DNA of 64,000 bases from JBCBSZ01 sp039185015 (GCA_039185015.1 JBCDAU010000021.1:1-64000), one strand, 5' to 3'; counted from the stretch's first letter, positions 23,714 through 32,748 are shown. Notes: a model not told the origin generated them from the letters alone. Numbers and translations are program-made.

Positions 23714-23736
23714 CCGCGGGGGCGGTCCGCTACGAT
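23709..23736 (+). promoter_or_regulatory. Promoter of tRNA-Val
   Basis: TGTGAC (23709-23714), a 16-nt spacer and TACGAT (23731-23736), 12 nt before the mature tRNA 5' end. The -35 overlaps the stop codon of the ArcS-like gene. Confidence 0.55.
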
Positions 23737-23748
23737 CGGTGCGCTCTC

Positions 23749-23822
23749 GGGCGATTAGCTCAGTTGGCTAGAGCGCTGCCTTCACACGGCAGAGGTCACT
23801 GGTTCGAGTCCAGTATCGCCCA
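23749..23822 (+). tRNA. tRNA-Val (CAC)
   Basis: A complete 74-nt cloverleaf: acceptor GGGCGAT pairs with ATCGCCC, D-stem GCTC/GAGC, anticodon stem CTGCC/GGCAG with loop TTCACAC (anticodon CAC, reading GTG Val), variable AGGTC, and T-arm ACTGG-TTCGAGT-CCAGT. Discriminator base A; the 3' CCA is not encoded. Confidence 0.97.
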
Positions 23823-23846
23823 CGCCGTAACGCCCCAGCGGTCCGG

Positions 23847-25334
23847 TCAGGGGCTGAGGTGTCGTCGGAGCTCGTGCTTCTTGACCTTGCCCATCGGCGT
23901 CCGGGGGAGACGATCCACCCATCGGATCTGTCGGGGCCGCTTGAAGCGGGCGACTCGGTCGTCGAAGGCGGCGAGCACGGCCTCGTCGCTGATGGTGGGG
24001 TCGGCTCGCACGGCGACGACGACCGGGACGTGACCCCAGCGGTCGTCAGGGCTGCTCACGACCACTGCCTCGGCGATGCCGTCGACCTCGGCGAGCACGG
24101 CCTCGAGCTCGGCCGGTGAGATGTTCTCCCCTCCGGAGATGATCAGGTCGGTCCGACGATCCTCGATGTAGGCGAATCCGTCGACGTCGGTGCATACGAT
24201 GTCGCCGGTACGGAACCAGCCGCCATCGAGGAAGGCTGCACGAGTGGCGTCGGGCTGGTTCCAGTACCCCGTCGTGACGTTGGCGCCTCGCACGACGATC
24301 TCGCCGGCCTCTCCCGGCTCCACGTCGTGCCCGTCGGGTGCGACGAGGCGCACCTCGACGGCGAGGCCGGCAAGCCCACACGACCCGACCTTGTCGCGGG
24401 CGTGCTCGGCCGGGAGGGCGAGCGCGAGCGGTGAGGTCTCGGTCAACCCGTAGATCTGGGTGACCGGCGTTCCGGTGGCGTGGACCTCGTCGATCAGTCC
24501 GGTCGGCACCGACGAGGACCCGGTGTTGAGCGCCCGCAGCTTGGTGAAGCGCGCCGATCGCCACTGGGGCAGCGACTGGACCGCGACGAGCATCGCCGGC
24601 ACGAGGGTGCCGAGCGTGGCCCGTTCGGTCAGCTCGTCGAACGCAGCGACGGGGTCGAAGCGTCGGGGCTGCACGAGGGTGCCTCCGGCGCGAAGGGTGG
24701 GCGTGCTGTGCACGTTGAGGCCGCCGACGTGGAACTGCGGCATCACGTTGAGCACGCGGTCGCGCGAGGTGAGATCCATCATCGCCGTGACGTTGCTCGC
24801 GTTGGCGGTGATCGCCCGCTGGTCGAGCATGGCGCCCTTCGGCGTGCCGGTCGTGCCGGAGGTGTAGGCGATGACCACCACGTCATCGGGTCTCCCGACG
24901 CGTGGCGGAGCCGGACCGTCCGCGGCCGTGATGCCTCTGACGGGATCGACGACGAGGAGCTCGACGTCGACGGCGGACCGGTCGAGGGCGTCGCGAGCGG
25001 CATCCCCGTGCGGGTCGTCGGCGATCAGCAGCCGCGGCTCGGCGTCGCCGAGGACGACTCCGAGCTCGTGGGCCGTCAGGCGGGTGTTGAGCGGCACGAT
25101 GGATGCGCCCAGGCGGGCGGCGGCGAACAGCGCCTCGAGGATGAGCGAGCCGTCGCCGGCCAGCAGCGCGACCCGATCCCCGCGGCCGACCCCGGCGTGG
25201 GCGATCGCCCGAGCCGTGAGATGGACTCGATGCGACAGGTCGAACCAGCTGAGGTCGCCCTCGGGGAGTGCGATCGCGGTGTGGGATGGCCGCCGGCGTG
25301 CCCAGTGCTCGATCCAGCAGTCGATCGAGGTCAT
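23847..25334 (-). CDS. Acyl-CoA synthetase (AMP-dependent ligase)
   Basis: A 495-residue ANL-superfamily enzyme activating a carboxylic acid with ATP and CoA. Motif A8-type nucleotide signature YTSGTTGTPKGA, the QIYGLTETSP segment, the YWNQPDATRAAFLDGGWFRTGD stretch split around the Tyr/Asp pair, and the C-terminal Lys in RTPMGKVKK are all present. The TGATG overlap couples it to the Fe-S reductase-like gene upstream. Length and neighbours (TetR, SDR, second synthetase) fit fatty or aromatic acid degradation. Confidence 0.9.
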   Translation of the reverse strand: MTSIDCWIEHWARRRPSHTAIALPEGDLSWFDLSHRVHLTARAIAHAGVGRGDRVALLAGDGSLILEALFAAARLGASIVPLNTRLTAHELGVVLGDAEPRLLIADDPHGDAARDALDRSAVDVELLVVDPVRGITAADGPAPPRVGRPDDVVVIAYTSGTTGTPKGAMLDQRAITANASNVTAMMDLTSRDRVLNVMPQFHVGGLNVHSTPTLRAGGTLVQPRRFDPVAAFDELTERATLGTLVPAMLVAVQSLPQWRSARFTKLRALNTGSSSVPTGLIDEVHATGTPVTQIYGLTETSPLALALPAEHARDKVGSCGLAGLAVEVRLVAPDGHDVEPGEAGEIVVRGANVTTGYWNQPDATRAAFLDGGWFRTGDIVCTDVDGFAYIEDRRTDLIISGGENISPAELEAVLAEVDGIAEAVVVSSPDDRWGHVPVVVAVRADPTISDEAVLAAFDDRVARFKRPRQIRWVDRLPRTPMGKVKKHELRRHLSP

Positions 25335-26362
25335 CAGCTCGGGCTCTCGTCGGCTGCCGTGGCGCGCGCCCGGCGGCGCTCGAGCTTGCGGGCCATCGTG
25401 CCGACGAGACGCTCCGCTTCTCCGGGCTGGCTCCATGGGCAGACGGCCAGGCAGATGCCACAGCTGTGGGTCTCGGCGAAGTAGGGCAAGCAAAGGTCGA
25501 AATCGACGTACCACTTCGTCTCGCCGCGGACCGTCTGTTTGGCCGAGAAGATCGCGCCGGGCGGACAGGCGTCGAGACAGACCCGGCAGTTCCAGCAGAA
25601 GTCGTCGGCACCGAATGTGCTCGCACCCGAGGCGACGAGGGGAACATCGGTCAGCACGCTGGCGAGTCGGAACCTGGACCCGAGCCGCGGGTGGATCATC
25701 GAGCCGTGCTTGCCGAGCTCGCCGAGCCCGGCCTCGATGGCGGCGGGCACGAGCAGCATCGGTCCGGCGTTGGGGCCACCGTGCCCGCGAGCGTCGTGGC
25801 CGCGGGCCCGGAGCCAGTCGGCGAGCGCTCGGGCCGCAGCGGTACCGCGGTTGTACTGCCGCTGTACCTCTGCGCCCGCCTGCCATGAAGGTGCCTGCGC
25901 GAGCTCGGCGTGATCCATCTCGACGACGAGCAGCACGGCCCACACCTCCGGCACGTCGTGGCCTTCGTAGACCCACTCGGGCCGGACGCGAGCGACGCCG
26001 ACGTCGTCGACGGGGATGTCACTACCGTCGAAGACGAAGGTGCGAATGGCGTCGACCCACGCCTCGGGAGATCGGACCTCCTTCGTGGGAGCGAGGGCGG
26101 CCGGCCGATACGGGTCCCGATCGCCGTAGCGAAGCACCTTGCGCAGCTCGGCGTGCTCGACGTGGCGTCGGCTGATCAGATCCTGCATCGGGCGGTGGGG
26201 GAACGGCTCGGTCCAGCTCCACATCACGACGTTCGGTCGGCGGACCACGGTTTCGCCGTGGCCGTTCCGCTCGTTGCCCGAGACCGCACCCATCAGGTCG
26301 ATGAGCTCCTCGGGCGCTGTCCAGGTCGGCGTGCGCCGGGTCGGTGGTGGTCGTCGCTCCAT
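25334..26362 (-). CDS. QueG/reductive-dehalogenase-like 4Fe-4S protein
   Basis: A 342-residue protein. The C-terminal half has a double cluster domain: CWNCRVCLDACPPGAIF, then CLPYF...CGICLAVCPW, binding two [4Fe-4S] clusters. Upstream, LGELGKHGSMIHPRLGSRFRL resembles the cobalamin-site region of epoxyqueuosine reductase and of reductive dehalogenases. It lacks Tat or other signals, so it is cytosolic. The ATG at codon 74 of the longer frame was chosen because the upstream part lies in intergenic sequence and is not protein-like. It is translationally coupled to the acyl-CoA synthetase, so a catabolic reduction of an acid is more likely than tRNA modification. Confidence 0.7.
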   Translation of the reverse strand: MERRPPPTRRTPTWTAPEELIDLMGAVSGNERNGHGETVVRRPNVVMWSWTEPFPHRPMQDLISRRHVEHAELRKVLRYGDRDPYRPAALAPTKEVRSPEAWVDAIRTFVFDGSDIPVDDVGVARVRPEWVYEGHDVPEVWAVLLVVEMDHAELAQAPSWQAGAEVQRQYNRGTAAARALADWLRARGHDARGHGGPNAGPMLLVPAAIEAGLGELGKHGSMIHPRLGSRFRLASVLTDVPLVASGASTFGADDFCWNCRVCLDACPPGAIFSAKQTVRGETKWYVDFDLCLPYFAETHSCGICLAVCPWSQPGEAERLVGTMARKLERRRARATAADESPS

Positions 26363-26389
26363 CGCCAGCCGGTCCCCCCGTTGCTTCCC

Positions 26390-26405
26390 GAACGAACATT
26401 CGGTC
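26390..26405. promoter_or_regulatory. Inverted repeat, candidate TetR operator
   Basis: GAACGAA-CA-TTCGGTC is a 7-2-7 inverted repeat with one mismatch in the 66-bp divergent gap between the Fe-S protein and TetR genes. TAGCAT (26415-26420), 8 nt before the TetR ATG, is the probable -10. Confidence 0.5.
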
Positions 26406-26428
26406 GGTGTACGGTAGCATTGGCATCG

Positions 26429-27022
26429 ATGAGCGAGGCAAGCGGATCGAAGACGGTCAACGACGTGGAGTCGGTGCTCCTCGCCGCGGTCAACGAGTTC
26501 CTCGAGCGCGGGTACGACGCCGCTCGGATCGGGCACATCGCCGCGGCGGCCGGCCTGTCGAAGAGCTCGCTCTATCACCACGTCGATGGCAAGGAGCAGC
26601 TGTTGGCACTCGGGCTCGAGCGCGCGATCGAGGGCCTCGAGCGCTGCTTCGAGGTGGCGCGACGGGAGCCCGAACCCGGCCGTGCCGTCGAGCTCGTCGT
26701 CGAGCTCGTCGTCGAGGACATGACGGACCGAGCACGGCTACCGTTCGTGGCCCTCCTCATCGGCGTCCACGGCAACTCCGAGCTCGAGAAGCGGGCTCTG
26801 CAGCACCGGCGGAACTACGACCGCGAGCTCGGCGAGATGCTGGCTCGAGCGCAGGCCGTCGGTGCGGCCCGCACCGACATCGCGCCGGAGGCACTCGCCC
26901 GCCTGTGTTTCGGAGCGATCAACTCGCTCCACAGCTGGGTGCGGCCGAGCGGTCCAGGCGTCGCGGAGATCCGGCGCGACACGGTCCGCTTCGTCCTCGG
27001 CGCCCTCGCACCGCCACCGTGA
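26429..27022 (+). CDS. TetR/AcrR family regulator
   Basis: A 197-residue repressor with helix-turn-helix AGLSKSSLYHHVDGKEQLL (residues about 33-51) and an all-helical C-terminal domain of FadR-like TetR type. It is divergent from the Fe-S protein/acyl-CoA synthetase operon, with a nearby inverted repeat. By analogy with the neighbours it may respond to acyl-CoA esters; this is inference. Confidence 0.9.
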   Translation: MSEASGSKTVNDVESVLLAAVNEFLERGYDAARIGHIAAAAGLSKSSLYHHVDGKEQLLALGLERAIEGLERCFEVARREPEPGRAVELVVELVVEDMTDRARLPFVALLIGVHGNSELEKRALQHRRNYDRELGEMLARAQAVGAARTDIAPEALARLCFGAINSLHSWVRPSGPGVAEIRRDTVRFVLGALAPPP

Positions 27023-27163
27023 CGCGTCCACCTCGCTGCGTCCAGCGTGCGGGCGCGGACCTGCCCACGTCCGTCGAGCGAACGTCCGAGCGATCTCAGC
27101 GCCTGCGTCGGCCCTGAGCTCCCTGCGCAGCCACGGATGACTCCGGCCGCGATGTCGCTCGCC

Positions 27164-27913
27164 TCAGAGCTCCGCTCCGATCGAGTCGAGGATGCCTTCC
27201 GGGAGGAACAGCTCCTCTGGGGTTTCTGCCGCCTCGGTGAGATCAGCGAGCGCCCGACTCACCTCGTCGGGGTCGAGCTGATCCTCGAGGACGACCTCGC
27301 GCATGAAGGCGTGAGTCGCCTCGGCTGCGGCGTCGCCCGACTCGATGTGGTCGGGGATGCCGTTGACCATCCGATCGTTGAACCCGGTGGCGTAGGGCCC
27401 CGGGTTGACCTTCGTGACGTCGATCCCGTGCGGTGCGAGCTCGCCCCGGAGCGACTTCGTGTACGCCTCGACCGCGTGCTTCGTCATGCAGTACGGCGAG
27501 CCCAACGGCGACGCGAGGACGCCGGCGATCGACGAGACGTTGATGATGCGCCCGCTCCCGCGCTCGCGCATGCCGGGGATGACCGCCTGGGACAGCGCGA
27601 TCATGCCGAAGACGTTCACGTCGAACGACAGGCGGACGTCCTCCATCGGGACCGTCGCCATCGGTCCCATCACCCCCACGCCTGCGTTGTTGATGAGCAC
27701 GTCGACACCCAGGTCGGCTGCGGAGGCGACGTCCGCAGCATCGGTCACGTCGAGCTTGCGGACGGTGAGGCCCGGCTGCTCGGCAGCGAGCGCAGCGGCC
27801 TGCTCGTCGGTCTCGGTCGTCGCGATCACCCGGTGCCCGCGGGCGGCCAGCTCGATCGCTGCGCCCTTGCCGAAGCCGGACCCGGCTCCCGTGATCAGCA
27901 CGGTCTTGGTCAC
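27164..27913 (-). CDS. Short-chain dehydrogenase/reductase
   Basis: A 249-residue classical SDR. The cofactor motif is TGAGSGFGKG (8-17), the structural motif is NNAG, and the catalytic Ser and YCMTK (Tyr and Lys of YxxxK) are in place. The Thr/Glu after the second strand (ATTETD) suggests NADH rather than NADPH preference. It is close to a co-directional acyl-CoA synthetase; ketoacyl or alcohol substrates are plausible. The 140-bp gap between it and the TetR gene shows no strong hairpin. Confidence 0.9.
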   Translation of the reverse strand: MTKTVLITGAGSGFGKGAAIELAARGHRVIATTETDEQAAALAAEQPGLTVRKLDVTDAADVASAADLGVDVLINNAGVGVMGPMATVPMEDVRLSFDVNVFGMIALSQAVIPGMRERGSGRIINVSSIAGVLASPLGSPYCMTKHAVEAYTKSLRGELAPHGIDVTKVNPGPYATGFNDRMVNGIPDHIESGDAAAEATHAFMREVVLEDQLDPDEVSRALADLTEAAETPEELFLPEGILDSIGAEL

Positions 27914-27967
27914 GACATCCCCCTTCGTCGGTCGTCGGACCGTAGCTGCTCGGCGGCGCAGGAGCGC

Positions 27968-29590
27968 TCAACTGATCTTCGGGGCCTCGCTCCCCACGAA
28001 GCGGTCGCGCAGCTCCCGCTTGAGCACCTTGCCGGTGGCGTTGCGGGGAAGCGCTTCGACGATCGCAAGGTCGGCAGGGACCTTGAACTTGGCCAGCCGC
28101 TCGGCGCAGTACTGCTGCATCGTCGTGCGATCGAGCTCCTCGCCCGGCGAGAGCGCGATCACGGCGAGGCCGACCTCGCCCCAGCGGTCATTGGGCACGC
28201 CGATGATCGCCGCCTCGGCCACCTGCGGCAGCTGGTAGAGCACGTTCTCGACCTCGGCCGGGTACACGTTCTCGCCGCCCGAGATGTACATGTCCTTCCA
28301 CCGGTCGACGATGTAGACGAAGCCCTCGTCGTCCATGCGCGCCGCGTCGCCGGTCCTCAACCAGCGACCCTCGAAGGCATCGGCGGTCGCATCGGGCCGG
28401 TTCCAGTAGCCGGGCGTGATGTGCGGTCCGGCGACCCAGAGCTCGCCGACCTCGTCAGGCTCGCAGTCGCCGCCCTCGTCGTTCACGATCCGGAACTCGG
28501 TGTGCAGCAACGCCTTGCCGGTGGACCCGATCTTGCGGAGCGCATCGCTCGGGTCGAGGAAGATCGCCGCAGGGCTGGTCTCGGTCATGCCGAAGCCCTG
28601 GCACAGGTCGACGCCGCGCTCGGTCCAGCGCTCCATGATCGTGAGCGCGCACGGCGCGCCGCCGACGCCGGCGATGCGCAGCCGTGAGAGGTCGGTCGTC
28701 TCGAAGTCGGGGTGCTGCATCATGAACTGGTAGGGCGCCGGCACCCCGAAGAAGTGGGTGATGCCCTGCTCGGGGTCGCCGATCACCCCCAGCGTCTCGC
28801 CGGGCTCGAACGTCTTCAGCAGCACGACGGTGCCGCCGGCGTGGAGCACCGGGTTGCTGTAGCAGTTCAGACCACCCGTGTGGAACAGCGGCAGGATGTT
28901 GAGGTGGACGGTGTCGATCCCGATGCCCGCCGGGATGCCGAGGTTCACGCAGTTCCAGAAGTTCATCCCGTGCGTGATCATCGCCCCCTTGGGGAGCCCG
29001 GTCGTGCCCGACGTGTACATGATCGTGATCACGTCGTCGTGGGTCAGCTCCGCCCGATCGACCGGCTCGTCGAGGTGGGCTGCCATCGCGGTCTCGTAGG
29101 GCGAGTCCGGCGCGCCGCCGTCGATCATCAGGATCGTGCCGATGTTGCAGCGGCGCTCGAGCTCCACGGCCGACTCGGTGAACTCGGTGTCGTGGACCAG
29201 CAGCATCGGCGAGCTGTCGCTGAGGATGAACTCGAGCTCCGGCACGGTCAGGCGCCAGTTGAGCAGCACGCAGATCGCCCCGATGCGGGCGCAGGCGAAC
29301 TGGACGTCGAAGAACTCGACGCCGTTGTGGGCGAGCACCCCGACACGGTCACCACGGCCGACACCGAGTGACGTGAGGTAGGCGGCGACCGAGTCGATGC
29401 GCCGGTCGAGCTCGGCGTAGGTGAACGATCGGTCGGTGCCCAGGTCGCGGATCGCCTCCCGGCCAGGGCGATTGTCGGCGTGGTGGGAGATCCAGTCGTA
29501 GGCCCGGATCGGTCCGTGCGACGGCGGGCGCGAGGACCGCATCGCTGCGATCGCCTCGGCATCATCGACGGACGTGGTGATGGCGGCCAT
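27968..29590 (-). CDS. Long-chain-type acyl-CoA synthetase (AMP-dependent ligase)
   Basis: A 540-residue ANL enzyme. The adenylation motif is YTSGTTGLPKGA, the QGFGMTETSPAA segment follows, then the PGYWNRPDATADAF and RTGDAARMDDEGF stretches and the C-terminal Lys of NATGKVLKREL. Length fits the fatty- or aryl-acyl-CoA synthetases. It is upstream of the SDR on the same strand, 54 bp apart. It is a distant relative of the other synthetase at 23.8-25.3 kb, so this region holds two acid-activating enzymes. Confidence 0.9.
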   Translation of the reverse strand: MAAITTSVDDAEAIAAMRSSRPPSHGPIRAYDWISHHADNRPGREAIRDLGTDRSFTYAELDRRIDSVAAYLTSLGVGRGDRVGVLAHNGVEFFDVQFACARIGAICVLLNWRLTVPELEFILSDSSPMLLVHDTEFTESAVELERRCNIGTILMIDGGAPDSPYETAMAAHLDEPVDRAELTHDDVITIMYTSGTTGLPKGAMITHGMNFWNCVNLGIPAGIGIDTVHLNILPLFHTGGLNCYSNPVLHAGGTVVLLKTFEPGETLGVIGDPEQGITHFFGVPAPYQFMMQHPDFETTDLSRLRIAGVGGAPCALTIMERWTERGVDLCQGFGMTETSPAAIFLDPSDALRKIGSTGKALLHTEFRIVNDEGGDCEPDEVGELWVAGPHITPGYWNRPDATADAFEGRWLRTGDAARMDDEGFVYIVDRWKDMYISGGENVYPAEVENVLYQLPQVAEAAIIGVPNDRWGEVGLAVIALSPGEELDRTTMQQYCAERLAKFKVPADLAIVEALPRNATGKVLKRELRDRFVGSEAPKIS

Positions 29591-29683
29591 GACTTCCCCT
29601 CCCGACCCCTACGGTCCGGCAGATCGTAACGACGGGCCCCGGTGGGGGACTGACAGACTCGCCGCCGAAGGGGAGGGGACGGG

Positions 29684-30472
29684 ATGGGAAGCGTCGAGGA
29701 CCAACTCGTGGTCGTGACCGGCGGGGCGAGCGGCATCGGAGCGTCGTTGTGCCGCGGCGTCGCCGCGGCGGGTGCGCGCACGGTCGTGGTGATCGACCGC
29801 AACGGAGACGGGGCGGCAGCGGTCGCCGCCGAGGTCGGAGGCGTCGCAGTGCAGCTCGACCTCGCCGACGGCCCCGCCGTGACGGAGGCGCTCACGTCGA
29901 TCGAGGACGAGCACGGTCCCGTCGACGTGCTGTGCAACAACGCAGGTATCGCGTCGGGCGAGGACCCGCTGACCACGCCGATCGACGAGTGGCGACTGCA
30001 GTGGGACGTGAACGTCATGGCCCACGTCCATGCGGTCAGGGCGGTGCTGCCCGGGATGTTGGCCCGTGGGCAAGGCCGTCTGCTGCACACGGCGTCGATG
30101 GCCGGGATCCTGTCCAGCCACGGCAACTCGGTCTACGCCACGACCAAGCACGCCGTCGTCGGACTCGCCGAGTGGCTGGCGTTCACCTACGCCCACCAGG
30201 GCATCCGCGTCCACCTCCTGGCCCCGCTCGGCGTCAACACCCCGATGCTGGCGGCCACCGCCGACCCCGAGTGGCAGCGGAGCGCCGCCGGTGAGGTCGT
30301 CGAACCGGAGGACGTCGCCGAGATGGTGCTCGCCGCCTTCCGTGACGAGCGGTTCCTGATCACGACGGACGACGTGGCCTACGAGTGGATGAGTTTCAAG
30401 ACCGCTGAGCCCGACAAGTGGCTGACGGGCATGAACAAGCTCCAGCAGCGGATCGAGTCGGCCGGCGGCTAG
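29684..30472 (+). CDS. Short-chain dehydrogenase/reductase
   Basis: A 262-residue classical SDR. Cofactor motif TGGASGIGAS (11-20), LCNNAGIASG, then catalytic Ser of TASMAGI and YATTK. A GGAGGGG ribosome binding site lies 5-6 nt before the ATG. It is divergent from the acyl-CoA synthetase operon and convergent with the F420 enzyme. Substrate not predictable; the N-terminal VIDRNGDG pattern suggests NAD use. Confidence 0.9.
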   Translation: MGSVEDQLVVVTGGASGIGASLCRGVAAAGARTVVVIDRNGDGAAAVAAEVGGVAVQLDLADGPAVTEALTSIEDEHGPVDVLCNNAGIASGEDPLTTPIDEWRLQWDVNVMAHVHAVRAVLPGMLARGQGRLLHTASMAGILSSHGNSVYATTKHAVVGLAEWLAFTYAHQGIRVHLLAPLGVNTPMLAATADPEWQRSAAGEVVEPEDVAEMVLAAFRDERFLITTDDVAYEWMSFKTAEPDKWLTGMNKLQQRIESAGG

Positions 30473-30477
30473 GTCGT

Positions 30478-30492
30478 CGACCCACCGGGTCG
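30478..30492. terminator. Bidirectional hairpin between convergent genes
   Basis: CGACCC-ACC-GGGTCG, a perfect 6-bp stem with a 3-nt loop in the 22-bp gap between the SDR and LLM genes. Confidence 0.5.
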
Positions 30493-30494
30493 GG

Positions 30495-31370
30495 TCAGGA
30501 GCGGAGGCCGAGGGCGTCGGCCAACCGGGCGTGTGCGGCGAGGTCGCCCGCCAGGTGGTCGGTGCCGAGCACGCAGCACGCCACGTGATCGGCGCCGGCG
30601 TCGAGGTGCTGCTGGAGCCGGGCGACGCAGACGTCGACCGGACCCCAGGCGACGAGCGCGTCGAGCAGTCGGTCGCTGAACCCACCCGTCCAGTCCGCCG
30701 GCTCGAACCCCAACGCCGCGAACTTGCGCTCGTGCGGACGCGACCCGACATAGGGAGCGGTGTGGGCTCGAGCGATGCTGCGGGCCTCGTCCTCGTCCTC
30801 GGTGCAGATCACCGCCTGTTCGGTCACGAGGACCGGGTTGGCGCCGAGCAGCTCTCGGCTCTTCGCCGTGTGCTCCGGCGTCACGAGGAAGGTCATGGCA
30901 CCGAGCGAGCGCTCCCCACCGAGTCGGACCATCTTGGGGCCGTAGGCGGCGAGCATCGTGGTGGCCTCAGCGCCGAAGGCCTCGTCGGCGGCGGCGAAGC
31001 CGTCGAGCCAGTCGAGGAGGACCTGCATCGGGCCGGGCTGACGGGCCAACGGGCCGAGCCCGAGCCCGAGCACGTGGCGCCCGTCGTGGCCGCGCTGCAG
31101 GTACGAGTGCGCGGCCGCGGCGTTGCCCGGTGTGCGCTCGCCGATGCGGGCGATCGCCGACGCGACGATCAGTCGCTCGGTGCTCGCGAGCAGATGACCG
31201 GCCTCGGACAACGCCTCGGTGCGTCCGATCTCCGGGATCCACAGCGCCGGCCAGCCCTGCTCCTCGAGCCCCTGCGCGAGCTGAGCGGACTCGTCGGGGG
31301 ACAGGAAGCTCGTTCGGAAGGTGTCGACGCCCCAGGGGCCGATCCGGTCACGCAGCTGCTGGCGGTCCAT
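30495..31370 (-). CDS. LLM-class F420-dependent oxidoreductase
   Basis: A 291-residue member of the luciferase-like family, shorter than usual and starting MDRQQLRDRIGPWGVDTF. Typical parts are LEEQGWPALWIPEIGR, ERLIVASAIARIGERTP, and GRHVLGLGLGP. The Met was chosen because upstream sequence is not protein-like. It probably uses F420; the substrate is unknown. It is convergent with the SDR at 29.7 kb. Confidence 0.85.
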   Translation of the reverse strand: MDRQQLRDRIGPWGVDTFRTSFLSPDESAQLAQGLEEQGWPALWIPEIGRTEALSEAGHLLASTERLIVASAIARIGERTPGNAAAAHSYLQRGHDGRHVLGLGLGPLARQPGPMQVLLDWLDGFAAADEAFGAEATTMLAAYGPKMVRLGGERSLGAMTFLVTPEHTAKSRELLGANPVLVTEQAVICTEDEDEARSIARAHTAPYVGSRPHERKFAALGFEPADWTGGFSDRLLDALVAWGPVDVCVARLQQHLDAGADHVACCVLGTDHLAGDLAAHARLADALGLRS

Positions 31371-31426
31371 TCGGCGAGCATGGCAGGCCGAGCCCCTCCC
31401 GCGAGCGCCCAGGGGCGGCAGAACGC

Positions 31427-31873
31427 TCAGGTCGTCGTGCGGTATCGGTGCCGGATCTCGACGCAGATCTCGTTGATCGTGGACATGACGCAGTCGCACG
31501 TGTCGGACAGGCGTCGTTGGTGCCAGAGGAGGCGATCGATCTCGTCCTCGAGCACGTGGGGTTCGGCGTGCGCGACGTGGCTCAGACGCAACCCGCCATC
31601 GAGGTCGACCTCGTCGAGCAGCTCGTGGTCGATCCCCGTCGGCGTGTCGAGCTCCGGCAGCGCAGCGAGGAGGATCTCCAGCCGTTCGCATGCGGAGACA
31701 TGGTCGAGGCGGGCCGCCTGCACGGTCTCGATCAGCTCGATGCGGGTGCACACCGCCCCCAGGAGCGTGTGGATCTGCATCTCGGCGCGCTCCAGATCGT
31801 GTCGTCGTCGGCGCAGCTCAGCGATCGTCGTCGCGGCGGTCTCGACGTCGGTGTCGATGTCTGCCAGACGCAT
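31427..31873 (-). CDS. Helical/coiled-coil protein, unknown function
   Basis: A 148-residue protein of unrecognised family, almost entirely helical: MRLADIDTDVETAATTIAEL, then RRRRHDLERAEMQIHTLLGAV and later LLWHQRRLSDTCDCV. Heptad-like Leu/Ile spacing suggests a coiled coil. Two Cys near residues 128-130 (DTCDC) are notable. No membrane segment or signal. It sits alone between the LLM gene and the divergent hot-dog gene. Confidence 0.5.
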   Translation of the reverse strand: MRLADIDTDVETAATTIAELRRRRHDLERAEMQIHTLLGAVCTRIELIETVQAARLDHVSACERLEILLAALPELDTPTGIDHELLDEVDLDGGLRLSHVAHAEPHVLEDEIDRLLWHQRRLSDTCDCVMSTINEICVEIRHRYRTTT

Positions 31874-31994
31874 CGGCCGGCCCCCTGGTTGATCCCTCCT
31901 GGCGAGTCGGCAGGACCGCCCCGGGGTGAAGCAGCCCAGACGGGCGAGCAGCCGAGACGGGGTCGTTCGGAAGCGACGGCTAGGTTCGGCCGGC

Positions 31995-32705
31995 GTGGCG
32001 ACGGTGCACCTCGAGCGGCGGTTCCAGGGCCCGACCGAGCGCGGCCAGGGCGGCTGGACGGCCCATCGCTTCCAGCGGCTGATCGGTGAGCCGGTGACCC
32101 TGTCGTTGCGAGCCCCCGTGCCGCTCGAGACCGACCTCGTCCTCGTCGAGCAGATCGACGGCTGGGAGCTGGTCGATCCGAGCGGATCCGAACCGGTCAC
32201 GGTCATGACGGCCTCGCCCGGCCTCGGTGATCTGCCGGACGCAGCGCCCGTGACGCTGGACGAGGCGATCGAGGGTCGGGCTCGCTTCGAGTACGACGGC
32301 GATCACCATCCGGTGCCGCGGTGCTTCTCCTGTGGCCTGCAGCACGACTCGATGCGTGTGCACGGAGGTCCGATCGGCGGCGACCGGTACGCCACGGACT
32401 GGACGATCCCGGGGTGGGCCGCCGACGGCGGGGAGGTCGACAGCGGCGCGCTCTGGGCGGCCATCGATTGCGCCGCTGCCTGGTACGTCTGTGGCTCGCG
32501 GGGCTACAAGTTGTCCTACACGGTCCAGCTCGCGGTCGAGCAGCTCCAACCGCTCGAACCGGGTGCGACCTACGCCCTCGTCGGCTGGAGCGGTGATGGC
32601 TCGGCGGAGTGGGACGGACGGAAGCGCCACGGCGCCTCGGCCGCGTTCGCCGCCGACGGAACCCTGGTCGCCCGGTCGCGTTCCTTCTGGGTCGCCCCTC
32701 GGTGA
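31995..32705 (+). CDS. Hot-dog-fold protein (thioesterase-like)
   Basis: A 236-residue protein with two hot-dog-like halves. The central signature CFSCGLQHDSMRVHGG and the long helix segment SGALWAAIDCAAAWY resemble actinobacterial thioesterase-superfamily proteins of unknown substrate. The GTG start is preceded by a G-rich stretch; a longer frame adds a basic front that looks non-coding. It may hydrolyse acyl-CoA or bind acyl groups. The 121-bp divergent gap upstream shows no clear operator. Confidence 0.65.
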   Translation: MATVHLERRFQGPTERGQGGWTAHRFQRLIGEPVTLSLRAPVPLETDLVLVEQIDGWELVDPSGSEPVTVMTASPGLGDLPDAAPVTLDEAIEGRARFEYDGDHHPVPRCFSCGLQHDSMRVHGGPIGGDRYATDWTIPGWAADGGEVDSGALWAAIDCAAAWYVCGSRGYKLSYTVQLAVEQLQPLEPGATYALVGWSGDGSAEWDGRKRHGASAAFAADGTLVARSRSFWVAPR

Positions 32706-32748
32706 ACCCGGAGTCGATCGCCCTGGCACCCGTTTTCCGGGATTCGCG

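Noticed and set aside
23749..23846. tRNA-Val as an integration site for a mobile element
   Set aside because: No direct repeat of its 3' end, integrase or foreign-looking DNA was found nearby.
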